From NCBI RefSeq assembly GCF_901933205.1, contig NC_044582.1, forward strand, positions 18,637,820 through 18,701,819: 64,000 nt of DNA. Direction: 5' to 3'. Below are positions 35,889-46,700 of this stretch, piece by piece (position 1 is the stretch's first letter; the number at the start of each line of letters is the position of its first letter). The notes beneath the pieces were generated by a model that searched no databases, was not told where the DNA came from, and saw nothing but the letters and a program-made list of their open reading frames with translations. A program made the position numbers and the translations under genes. The stretch comes from Camarhynchus parvulus. Its lineage: Eukaryota > Chordata > Aves > Passeriformes > Thraupidae.

Positions 35889-36265
35889 GCGAATGGGAGC
35901 GGATCCCGGCAGATGTCCTGCCTCATCCATTCACCCGCAGGAATGCGAGGAGACAAGGAGCCTTCAGTGTGACAATGGCCCTTCAGAAAGCGGCATAAAG
36001 GCGCAGTGTGAGCGGGGCCGCGGCTCCGCCGCCCTCCTCCCGCGGTCGCGGCTTTGTGCGCTGCGGGCGGAGCGGCCGCTCGGTCCCGGGGGCTGCGGGA
36101 CCGGCCTGGGCAGAGCGGCCGGGGGATGCTCCGCCGCTCCCTGCCGCACGCACCTGCCCTTCGGGGGCTCTTTGGGAACTCTGCTGCCCGAGAGGTGCGG
36201 GAGGAGCGCGGGGCAGCGGCGGCTCCTCACCCCGCACCGCGGGTCCCTGGCCGCGGCTCTGGCGG

Positions 36266-36322
36266 ACAAAGGGACCGGCCCCGCTGCCGCCCCTTTGTCG
36301 CCGCTGTCAAAGGGCCCTTTGA
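36266..36322. promoter_or_regulatory. TCF/LEF or SOX-type cluster with a 16-bp palindrome
   Basis: ACAAAG (36266-36271), CTTTGT (36293-36298) and the perfect palindrome TCAAAGGGCCCTTTGA (36307-36322) give four HMG-box core motifs within 57 bases. The palindrome presents two TCF/LEF cores head to head. Binding is inferred from motif only. Confidence 0.4.
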
Positions 36323-37304
36323 GCGCGGGGCCGGCCCCCGGTCCCTGCCGGAGGAGGGACAGCAGCGAGGCGCATTGTGCCGCCGGCTCAGCCCCGCCGG
36401 GGCCGCACAACAGATGTTCGCCTGCGATTTTCGCTCTCCCCCAAGTTATTCTCTCCCCCAGTGCTGGCTCGGGGCGCATCTCCCACCATTTCGGGCGGTG
36501 GAAGGGAAAGTAGCAGAATTAAGCTCAAAGTAGGCGATGATGTTGTCCAAAGGTGAGAGATCACATGCAGGGCGCTTCTGTTCTTGTCCTGGAGCTGTGC
36601 GAGAGCTCCCAAGTAACGAGTCCCTTCCACGAAAACTAGTTTGGAAACCTTTCAGTCTTTTCCTTACGGACTTGAAGGGTCCCTATAAAAGGAACCCATT
36701 ATTTCTGGAGATCATAAACCTGTTGTGGCCAACAGCTCAGATGTACCCACAGGGAGATCGCAGAGCTTTGAATGACCAGAGGCACACCCAGCATCAGTCC
36801 CGCTGTTGTCCAAAGGATCCAACCAAACTGAGTCCCAAAGTCTTGCAAGTCGGAGTTTAAATTAAAGACAGACACACTGAGAGGGACAAAGCAGTGCAGG
36901 AAGCTTCCCAGATGGAAAGTGAGGAGAGCCAGGGTGGTTCTGCTCTCCCCCCCAGGCCAGGGCACAGCCCCTGGTGTCCCTGTCCCCCTGCTCTGCAGCC
37001 TCTCTTGTGCCACTGCTCCGGGACAAGAGCTCCAGTCTAACTTCTACCTCGGCAGTTAAAAGTTACCTGCACAACCTTTTATGTAGCCCATATAAAATTA
37101 TCTCTCCCAGTAGGCATTTTGGATGTTATTAGACCAGGTACTGCGATGACCATAAAGCCTTTTCCATTTACCTAGAACAGACACAGTAACACGACTGATC
37201 ATTGAAGGAAATGGGATTTTGCATTAAGTTGGATAATTATAGAAGGATAACAACTTTCCACGTGAACTGTGCAGGACCTTTTTTTACTGCCATAAATAAT
37301 GCTT

Positions 37305-37556
37305 AGCCTGTCCAAATCCAGGCTGAAAAAAGAAACTTTTGTTCAGCCTGACCTCACAGGGGACATCCCTGGCACAGGTGCCCAGAGCAGCTGGGGCTGC
37401 CCCTGGATCCCTGGCAGTGCCCAAGGCCAGGCTGGACATTGGGGCTTGGAACACCAGGGACAGTGGGAGGTGTCCCTGCCATGGCAGGGGTGGCGCTGGA
37501 TGATCTTGAAGGTCCCTCCCAACCCAAACCAGTCTGTGATTCCATGATTCTCGGGG
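37305..37556 (+). mobile_element. CR1 LINE 3' end
   Basis: Sense CR1 with CCCAAGGCCAGGCTGGACAT, GTGTCCCTGCCATGGCAGGG and a complete tail CTGTGATTCCATGATTCT. It lies inside the inferred LRRN1 intron in sense orientation. Confidence 0.9.
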
Positions 37557-38896
37557 TGTATTTGGTTCCAGCTCGTGGAGCAAATGGGATAATTTCAAGG
37601 AGCAGTGGTTAAGCTCTCATCGCCATCACCATCACTCATTCCTAATCCCCCCGGTGCCCGAGCCCGGCTCGCTGCCGCAGGCGGAGGAGGGGATGCTGCA
37701 GCCTTTGTTTCACACCGATACAGTAGCGTGGCACTGCAGAAGGCAGGGAAAACTTTTCCTAATCGGCGTGCTGGATTCCTGCTGCAGCCGGCTGCTGCCA
37801 AGGAGGGCGGCACATCCCTGCTCCGCGGCTCTTTTTGTGGGGACACTTCAAACACCTTGGATGAATCATAGCAGCGGTCAAGTGTTGCTGCTACTGCAGC
37901 CTGCACAGCTTAATATCCACTGGAAAGGGGATTTGTTTGCATTATTGGGTCTGCAGATTTCTTCGTGTTGTTGTTAGGGGTGATAGGGACTCAACCACAT
38001 TTAAACAATATTTTTAAATCCTTTTTTAGTTTCTCTTATGAATCTTTTGAAGCTCTTATTTCTGTTAATCATAACAATGAGTAAAAATGGGGACTTTGTT
38101 CACGAAGCTCTGAGCCACATCATTTCTGTCTCTTTCTGAGCTGCTCCTGCCCCAGGTGAGTGACTTGCCTGGTCCCAGGTCTGGCTTTGTGGCAGGCTCA
38201 AGCATCAGGAAAAAAAGAACCCCAAACAAACAAAACCTAAGGAGAATAGTTAAGTGATGTTTATAGAACAGCTCTGGTTGAACAATATTTATCTTAGTTT
38301 CTTTTCCAACCAGCAAAAAGTAGCAAGATGCTGCAAATATTTACAGAGCAGCCCAAATTTTCCAAAATAAAAATCCCTCTGTCTTCCTGTGCACTTTGTC
38401 GCCACGGAGGTGCCTGTTCTTTGAAGCCCTGATTAATATAGATGAGTTGTAATTTTCTGACCAAGCCATCCTAGTTCACATATATTATTCCATTGGCAGA
38501 CATGTGGTCCCCACAGCTGTCCCCTCATTTGTGTATGAAATGGAAACACTGGTGGCATTTGTAGGTTACCATAGCTACACGAACAATACACGTGTGAGGC
38601 TTCATCCTGCCAAGCTCCAGATTTTTTCCTGGCAGACATTTTGTAGACACAGAACTGAAGAAAATCTATGTAAAGTTTTTGGAAGCACATAAATGCAGCC
38701 CTCCTCCTCTGTGTTTGTGTAAGGCTCAGGGACACAGAGCCTGAGTTTCAGCCCCACTACAGCTGATCCCTGCAGCCCCTTCCAGCCTGGAGACCCATGG
38801 TGCTCCCAGGAACCCAGAATCCCAGGTTGTGCTCCAGAGCAGTTAAGTCATTAACAGAGTCAGGCCTTGAACACATCTTTCCCAAAAAATCACTTG

Positions 38897-38935
38897 TGAG
38901 TTCTACACAAAAGCGAGCGAGTTCTACACAAAAGG
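38897..38935. repeat. Short direct repeat
   Basis: GAGTTCTACACAAAAG occurs twice, separated by a few bases. Confidence 0.6.
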
Positions 38936-40295
38936 GACTTTGGAGCTGGGGTGGTTTTTGTGCTGACTCTGTTAGGAGGGTTGGCAGGGCTCCTGGGAGA
39001 GGGGAGAGGTGGGAAGCAGCCAGAGCCCCATGCCAGAGCAGAAATCCAAGGAAATCCACTGCAAATATTCCCATACTCTGTTTTGTCTCTGCAATTAACG
39101 TGGGAGGAAAGATGGACAAGAGCAAAGAAAATCAAAGAGCTGGCTTAGGAACTGCTTTTGTTGGTTTGTAATTAATTATTAAATAATGATGTTTCTCTAA
39201 GATTTGGAGGGCCTAAGTTCTGCACAGGGACCTCACAGGGCCACTCTGATAAGAAACAGTCCCTGCAGATGTGCTTGAGTTCCTCAGACTTTATCAGTCT
39301 CATTCTTCTCCTGCAGCTGAGTAATTAAGTTCTTCACTAATGGACTCTGTGAGGTCAGAGCTGAACACATGGAGGGCTGAGAGCTGAAAGTTCTTCTGAA
39401 CCCCACTCTCTTATCCTTTGCTGCTTCAAACCCTGCAACTTTATTCAAATTTTGTTTTGCTCTTTAGATGTCATCTTCCCTTTTCTACTTAGGGCACTGA
39501 AGAAAAATACTGGATTGGCCTATTTTGGATTGGCTTAATTCTCCCCCTGGTAAAGGCAGGACAAGTCTGGTATCAGTGAGACAGGAATTAGTCTCTGCTC
39601 TTAACTTCTTCTGTAAAATATTTTTATAACTTCACCTTCTGTGTCATAAGACCTTAATTTGGTGTTACAAGGCAGTGTTTCCTTGGCTTTCCATCTGGCT
39701 GAATTATTAAAGGAGCAGGAGCTGGTTTTTACCTGGAGCACAGTTTCTAAAGATTGAATGCTTGCAATGGAGTATTGCCTTTTTCTTCCCTTTTTAACTA
39801 ACAGAACAACAAGGCAAAGCAAGTTTAAGTAACAGGCCTGAAATATTGAACAGGCTGCTGTAGTGAGAATGCACTGAAGTTATAAAAGTGCCAGGAGAAA
39901 CAGCTTTTCCCTTATTTTATTGGGTACAGCAGCCTTACTACATAATTTTCTCTCCTGAGGTGCTGCCCTTTACTCCTCAGTGGTCACACAGGACAGTATT
40001 TCCCTGAACAATTCCCAAACCAAAGCAGCTGAGCACAGAGGCAAACCTAACTTGGGGGGTTTTAGTTAGAAATTTCAGAGGTTGTCAGTCAGCATCTCAT
40101 TTCCAGGTATTTAATTTAACAAACTCTGGTGATTCCAGCAATTTGGGCATCTGTCAGCTTGGATTAGAGCAGGAGAACCAAGGGCTTTTGGAAGCCAGGC
40201 CCCCTGGAAGGAACCTGGCAGGGTTTGCCTGGCTGGTGGCTCAGCTCTGGGGAAGTGCAGCCCCCAGCCTGCTCCTGGGAGGGAGCAGAGCCCAG

Positions 40296-40392
40296 GCACA
40301 CACAATCACACACAATCACTCAGAATCACACACAATCACACACAATCACAGAATCACACAACACACAATCACACACAATCAGACAGAATCAT
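40296..40392. repeat. Expanded CR1 3'-terminal repeat
   Basis: About ten imperfect copies of ACACACAATC/ACAGAATC lie directly at the 3' end of the CR1 copy below. They look like an expansion of the short repeat that normally ends CR1 elements (ATTCTRTG on the sense strand). Confidence 0.75.
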
Positions 40393-40866
40393 GAGGTTGG
40401 AAGAGACCTCTGAGATCATCGAGTCCAACCTGTGCCCTCACACCTCACCCAGACTACAGCACCAAGTGCCATGGCCAGTCTTTTTTAAACACATCCAGAG
40501 ATGGTGATTCCACCACCTCCCTGGGAAGAGCATTCCAGTGCTTCATTATTCTTTCAGTGAAAAATTTCTTCCTGATATCCACCCTGTACCTTCCCTGCCA
40601 TAGCTGCAGACTGTGTCCTCTGGTTCTGTCAGAGACCAACCCCACCTGTCTGCAGCCTCCCTGCAGGAAGGTGTGGAGAGCAACAAGGTCACCTCTGAGC
40701 CTCCTCTTCTCCAGGCTAAACAGCCCCAGCTCCCTCAAACGTTCCTCACAGGGTTTGTGTTCCCAGCCCCTCACCAGCTTTGTGCTTCCTCTGGATGAGC
40801 TCAAACATCTCAACACCCTTCCCAAACTGAGGGGCCAGAGCTGGACACAGCACTCAAGGTGTGGTC
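40385..40866 (-). mobile_element. CR1 LINE 3' end with intact ORF2 C-terminus
   Basis: This is the longest uninterrupted CR1 here. The minus strand keeps an open frame from 40825 to 40454 encoding the end of the CR1 reverse-transcriptase ORF, with family motifs [13 protein letters not shown] and [10 protein letters not shown]...[10 protein letters not shown]. It is 5'-truncated at about 40866 and cannot make a working enzyme. Confidence 0.93.
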
Positions 40867-40995
40867 AAAGGCAGGTGTTGGTGTGGGGGTCTCTTCCCAC
40901 CCCAGAGCACCCCCAGGCAGGTGTTGGGGTCTCCTCACCCTCCAGAGCACCCCCAGGCAGGTGTTGGGGTCTCTTCCCACCCCAGAGGCACCCAG
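40867..40995. repeat. 40-48 bp tandem repeat
   Basis: GGCAGGTGTTGGGGTCTC, then CCAGAGCACCCC, occurs three times (about 40869, 40917, 40957), abutting the CR1 truncation point. Confidence 0.75.
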
Positions 40996-43689
40996 AGCCC
41001 GTTCCCAACGCTGTCCCAGAGCAGCCCAGCTCCCTGGGGACTCCAGAGGGGATCCCAAGGGACTCCTGGGGCACATCCCACCCTGGGGTCAGCTGGGAGC
41101 CCCTGTTTCCCCCCAGAGGGGTTGCTTTGTGACAGGCAGGTGTGGGATGTTAGAGCAGCACAGCTGAGCCTGGGATGGGTCTGGCTCCTGGGTTGGGATG
41201 GATTGGGGATCACCTGCCACAAACACACACATTTCAGCACCACACACTTACAAGGTGGGGCTGAGACCCAAACCAGGTTCCTCCATGCTCAACAAGCACT
41301 TTTCCAAGTGAAAGAAGCTCCACCTGTGGCAATGAGCAGAGCTCCAGCCCTGCCAGGAGAGTTTCACCTGAGTTTCCTTATTTCATCCTGCTCTAAAGAG
41401 AACACTGCTGCCTGGAGAAGCTGCTTAAGTTCCTGGGAGACATTCCCTGGCTTCCTTCTCCACCCTGGGGTCTGACACACCACATCCTAAGGAACTTCCC
41501 CAAAACACCTCAGAGTTATTCAGAGAAAATCCCTGAGCTTGTCCGAAGTTTGGTAGAATAACATTTTACCTTGTTTTAATAAAATATCAATCAAAGCTTG
41601 GATTGTCTTTTCGTAATTTGAAAATGTTTATCATTTATATAATGCATCCTTCATTTTCTGTTATTTCATGCATCATATCATTTATATGATTAAGCAAGTC
41701 CAAAACTATCTAATAAATTCATACCTTGCTAATGTGCTGCATACAATTACTGGGATGCAGATGAGCTACTGATTGGCCTTGTTAAATTTTTAAATCACAA
41801 ATGATCCATCATTCTAACAGAAATAGAGTAAATATTGATAGTTCCAGAGAGCCACCAATGGCTTGTAAATGCATTGAAAAATAACTTATCTTAGCCATAG
41901 GTGAACAAGCCATTGCAAAAATGAAGTTTTTTAATTGCTACTTGAAAACAGGTTTTTAAAATGGGTTCATTGTAGTAAAAGGCACCAAGTAAAACCAGGT
42001 CAGTGCTTTTTTCTAAGTTCATTGACAAATCTGTTTTCCTTTCTCTTTCTGCCCCCTTTAAGTGCAACAAATCTGGTTTATACAAATTAAAAATTTATCA
42101 TGCCCAAATGAATCACTGTAATTAGGTGAAGATTTTATCTATAAAGCACCAATAACTTCAAATTCTGAGAGGAAATATCTTCCTTTCTGCAATAGGCAGA
42201 AATTTTAGTACCTTAGCGTTTTGCAAGCCCTGATGAAACAATCCATGGAAAACCTGGGATGTGGCCGTGACCAGCCTGAGGACTAAAGCTCAAGGGACAG
42301 TTTATGGCCTGGTCCTAAACACTCAGTACATTGAATAAGATGTATTTTCTCTCTTTCTGAATCTCATGAACATCTCAAAGCAAGCCTGTTTTCTGCGTGG
42401 AGCAAAGCATCAGCATTCAGGTGACACTTGAGATCAGGAGAAATGGTTAAACCCAGGCTGTGGGGGTCCCACACTCCCAGCTGGCTGAGCCTCCCTGCCC
42501 TCATCACATGGCAGTGATATTGGAATGAAACAGTGCTGGGGAACACATATTTCATGTAGCAGAAGTGCAGAAAGACTCGTGGAAAAGGGGAGGGTCAGGG
42601 GATACAGCAGAGGAGCTGGAGAGAGAGAAAAGAGCCTTTTTCTCAGGCCAGAGTAAAGCCTTGGTTCAGAGCAGCTCCAAACCCAAATCTGTGGCCACTT
42701 AATGGAATTACTTCTGTCCCTTCCCAGCTTGGTTGAGTTCCAGATCTTTGTCTTGGTGCTAACAGCCTTTCTATTACATCTCAGCACCTCCCATGCTAAA
42801 TCCATTTATTTTGTTAGTGCCATGCTCACAATCTTTCCTATCAGATCTTCCCATATCAGCCAGCTCAATATACGGGTCTATTAGCATTTAAATATATATA
42901 GCTCAGAAACAGAGAATTGGATTTTGTAAGCATAAAACTCAGAAAAAAAATCAATAAAAGTCTGTTTTATTCTAAGGGCTGAAGTCTGTGTCAGCACACT
43001 ACATGTACAAACTGTGTAGATATAGATCTGGGCTAATAGTAAAATACAGTTTAATACTTAATCACTAATAATTGAAATGCTAACACACGTTACAGCCACA
43101 GGAAACAGAATTATCAAAACAGAGTGTAACAAGGACCAGAAAAAGAACTTTTTCCTTGATTGAAGAATTGAAGATAAGCAATTGAAGCTCCATGCACATA
43201 TAATTTTTAATGACAAGCCTTATGCATTCCCTACAGCCAGCACCATTGTGTTGATTTATAAATACCTCCAGAGCTCCTGACTCATTCTGGTTGGGATTTA
43301 TCAGGCACTGTTTGCAGCACAGGGTTTTTTTGGCATCCTCTGTGGTAGTAACAACCACGTACACACTGGGGTCTTTCCCAACTGTGGGGGATCCTGAGTG
43401 ACTCACAAAACTGGAGTTTGATCTAGAACTGTGTAGGAAGCAAAATAATCACACTGCCAGGAGCCAGTCAGCAAAAAGGGAGGAAAAGGATTTTCTGTTC
43501 CTTCAGGAAAATCCTCTGGAGTTCTGGCAGCCCTCTTTCTCCTGGTTAAAAATATTCCTTGTGCGCTCCTTTATTAACACTTTGCTTCCACTGGCCAAGC
43601 TGCTTGGCTCTCAGAGTGGTCAAAACACAAAAAGGGAATTCTGCTCCAAAATCCAACCCAATCTTTGCATGCCCTTTGTCCTCTTTATT

Positions 43690-43692
43690 TTT

Positions 43693-43723
<31 letters not shown>
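43690..43723. repeat. Poly(T) tract
   Basis: More than 30 nearly uninterrupted T residues inside the inferred LRRN1 intron. No attached SINE body was recognised. Confidence 0.9.
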
Positions 43724-43725
<2 letters not shown>

Positions 43726-43959
43726 GTTTTTGTTTGAATTGTGCTGATTTTGATAGATAGTAAGAAGCAGAGATTTTCTGAGCTGCTCTCTATGAAATCC
43801 TTGGTGGGGAGGTGACTCCATGGGTTAAAAAGGTGCTCAGATCCTTCCATGTGGTTCTGAGATCCCAAATATGCCATGACTCTATCCATTTCTACTCTTT
43901 AAACATGCTAAGAAGCCAAAGCAGAATTTCTCCACCTTTGGTCCCCTCTCATTCATCAG

Positions 43960-44420
43960 CCAGCAGATACACAACATGCAAAAAGAGTTGGAAGAGGTCT
44001 TCCCAAATCAGCTATGCTCTGGAAATTCCAGATACTGTACTAAAACCAATCAGGTTTCAATTCTCCCTTGGATTTAAAATGGAGAGAGGGCTGGGGAAGG
44101 GTTAGGGCAGGTGAGGGGCAAAGCAAAGCACAGCCCAGGGGTTTGCTCCATCACCTGCAGGGCAGGCAGAAGAGAGGAGCTGCAAGGAAGGGCTCAGGGA
44201 CCTGGATCCTAACCTGGCAGTGGAATGGGCTGGCTCTCAGAAATGCTGATCTAACCAAGGAACTTCCTCTGGTGAGGATGTGGAGCCAGAACAGTGGCCA
44301 CAGGTGGGATTCATCAGCCTGCAGATGCACAACATGCAAAAAGAGTTGGAAGAGGTCTTCCCAAATTAGTTATGCTCTGCTGAGGGTGTGGAACCACGAC
44401 AGTGGTCACAGGTGGGGTTC
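43960..44420 (+). repeat. Partial tandem duplication, about 340-bp offset
   Basis: A block of about 70 bp (CACAACATGCAAAAAGAGTT, then GGAAGAGGTCTTCCCAAAT) occurs at about 43972 and 44327. A second block (GCCAGAACAGTGGCCACAGG / ACCACGACAGTGGTCACAGG) occurs near 44285 and 44392, overlapping the first. The pattern suggests successive duplications. Confidence 0.75.
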
Positions 44421-45858
44421 CTCTGCATCAAATGGCATCAAAGCTTTGCATTCACATTGAGCCCTCTCAGCAGGACATGAAAGCAAGTCCTGGACAACAG
44501 AACAGCCCATCTTGTCCCAAAGTCATTCATGAAGAGTAAGAAAGCTGAGAATCGTTTGTGTTCCTAGCATAAGAATCTTCCTCAAACACAAACACATCTC
44601 ACCTTTCAGGTTTCAAGGCCATGAAGTGGTTTATGGGGTTTTTTCCTTTGCTAAAGCAAACAGCCTCTATAATCTGACAGCCCACTGTTTGGCAAGCCCC
44701 TGTTATTGCTGATGTTTCTAATGTGACTGGTTAATGGTAATCTGGGAGACATTTTCCATCAGTTGCCAGAAGCTGGGTTGCAATTCTCTGGTGGATTGGA
44801 TGGGCCATCAATACCCAGTGGCTGCTCCCTGCAGGGGATCCAGCCCCTTGCACTCCAGAGCAGCCTGTGAATGAAAACCATTTTTCCCTCTCCTGCAAAT
44901 TTACTTCAGAATTTTAATGAAAAATACTGTATCAGATGCGAGTCTTAAGAATAAGCTCCAATAAATTACAAATTTCCAAGCTGTAATATGCTGCTTCTGC
45001 AGCACAGGCGTTATGAATAGGATGCTCTTTGCAGTTCTTTGGTGGAGATAAGAGTAGTATTTTTCAAAAGAACACAGATAAAGCATGCTAAGGTTGTCTC
45101 GAGATATAGCAAATCACCTTCTCACCAGAGCTTTCCCCAAAATTAAACACAGACCTTATTTTGATGGAATGTGTGTACAGATGAGAAGAAAAAGTAGGCA
45201 TTATTTGCAAGGAAAAAAACCCTCAAAACTTTAATATTATAAATCCCTGAAGATGTGTTTTGAGGCTTTATACCATTATTACATGTCCTACGGGCCTTTG
45301 TTTCTGTATTTCCTTTTAATACCCAGCTCCCACGTTCAGATTTTTGCAAGCTCCTTCAACTGTCATCATTTTCAGCTTGATTTTTCTGTATTTTCCACAA
45401 TTCAGACCTGTAAATAGCTTATTTCCTGATGACACTGGAGACTTTAAAAACCTCACCATAAAAGGCTTGTTACCAAGCATTATTCCTCAATATTTTTCCT
45501 AAATACACAGGATTGCACTTGTAAATTCAACTCCTGGGACAGGAGCCCATTCCATGGCTGGAAATTAAACCCCAGCTTCTCTTTCTCTAGGATGCACAAG
45601 GTCACTGATGCTCTTGACTGGAGTGACTTTGGTAACCTGCTTTTAGACTGGGCTTAGTGTTGAGCTTACTGCTGGGATTTAGAGGCTGCTCCTGTTTCAG
45701 TGCCTCTCCCTCCTAAAGCCTGGTCAGGGGCTCTGGCTCAGCTGAGCACAGCACCAATCCCTGCTTTATCCATAAATCCCTGTTTTGTCCATGGAAAAAT
45801 GGGGATGCACAGCTGATGAAGGGCAGAGCAGGTTTTACCTCCAGCACACACAAAAGCC

Positions 45859-46256
45859 TGTGGTGCTGTTCACAGGGGTCCCAGGACCAGGGAAGAGATG
45901 AGAATCCTGACTCCATGTTTCAGAAGGCTGAGTTATTATTTATGGTATATATTATATTAAAAGCAAATGATATATTCAAACTATACTAAAAGAACAGAAG
46001 AAAGGATTTCATCAGAAGGCCAGCAAGGAAAGAAAAAGGAATGATAATAAAATCTTGTGACTGACCAGAGAGTCTGAGACAGCTGGACTGTGATTGGCCA
46101 TTAATTAAAAACAACCACATGAGACCAATCACAGATGCACCTGTTGCATTCCACAGCAGCAGATAACCATTGTTTACATTTCATTTCTGAGGCCTCTCTG
46201 CTTCTCAGGAGAAAAAATCCCAACAAAAGGATTTTTCAGAAAATATGTCTGTGACA
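45859..46256 (-). mobile_element. Solo LTR copy 6 with perfect 6-bp target-site duplication
   Basis: On the + strand it runs TGTGGTGCTGTTCACAG ... GTCTGTGACA. It is flanked by AAAGCC at 45853-45858 and 46257-46262. Its sense ends TGTCACAGAC / CACCACA are the canonical TG...CA. It lies antisense in the inferred LRRN1 intron. No coding sequence is present. Confidence 0.95.
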
Positions 46257-46395
46257 AAAGCCTTTCCTTAACCCTGCCCATGTGCCCTAACCAGTGATGC
46301 CAGCCTGAGCTCCCTGTGCTCCAGTGGTGCTTCCAGCATCCCCAGAGCCCCAGCCCAACCTCCAGCTGGGTGTCCCCTCTCCCAAGAGGCTCCTC

Positions 46396-46700
46396 ACAGA
46401 GTCACAGAATGGGTCAGGCTGGAAGGGACATCTGGTGCCACCTCCCTGGAGCACAGGACTGTGTCCAGATGGGTCTGGAATATCCCCAGGGAGGAGATCC
46501 AGCCCCTCTCTGGACAATGTGGTCAGGGAGTGGTCACTGCACAGGGAAGTTCTGCCTCATGCTCACCTGGAGCTTCTGGGCATCAGTTCCTGCCTGTTCC
46601 TCTTGTCCTGAGGGACACTGGAGCTGCCCTGCTCCCAGTGTGGATTCCATTGCCCAGTTCCACCCAGTTCTCCTGGCTGGCACTAACCCTGCTCCAGCTC
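46396..46700 (-). mobile_element. CR1 LINE 3' fragment
   Basis: CACAGAGTCACAGAATGGGT plus CAGGCTGGAAGGGAC is the antisense tail. GGAATATCCCCAGGGAGGAG and GTTCTGCCTCATGCTCACCT match antisense CR1 body. Confidence 0.85.

Larger units (their letters stand above)
34980..36540 (+). promoter_or_regulatory. LRRN1: CpG island, probable LRRN1 promoter
   Basis: About 1.5 kb of very GC- and CpG-rich DNA stands out sharply from the flanks. It holds two GC boxes (GGGGCGGGG type) at 35090-35115 and a CCAAT box (CCAATGGGAG) at 35161-35170. An ATTTGCAT octamer lies at 35881-35888 and a TCF/SOX-type cluster at 36266-36322. No TATA box was seen. It is the only such island in the window and lies 15 kb upstream of the LRRN1 coding exon on the same strand, so I assign it to LRRN1. 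A second, divergent transcript cannot be excluded. Confidence 0.75.

Noticed and set aside
34914..36533. Long overlapping open frames of 100-435 codons on both strands
   Set aside because: They lie in the CpG island, where stop codons are rare by composition. They overlap each other on both strands and consist of Pro/Ala/Arg/Gly-rich low-complexity peptides with no known domain.
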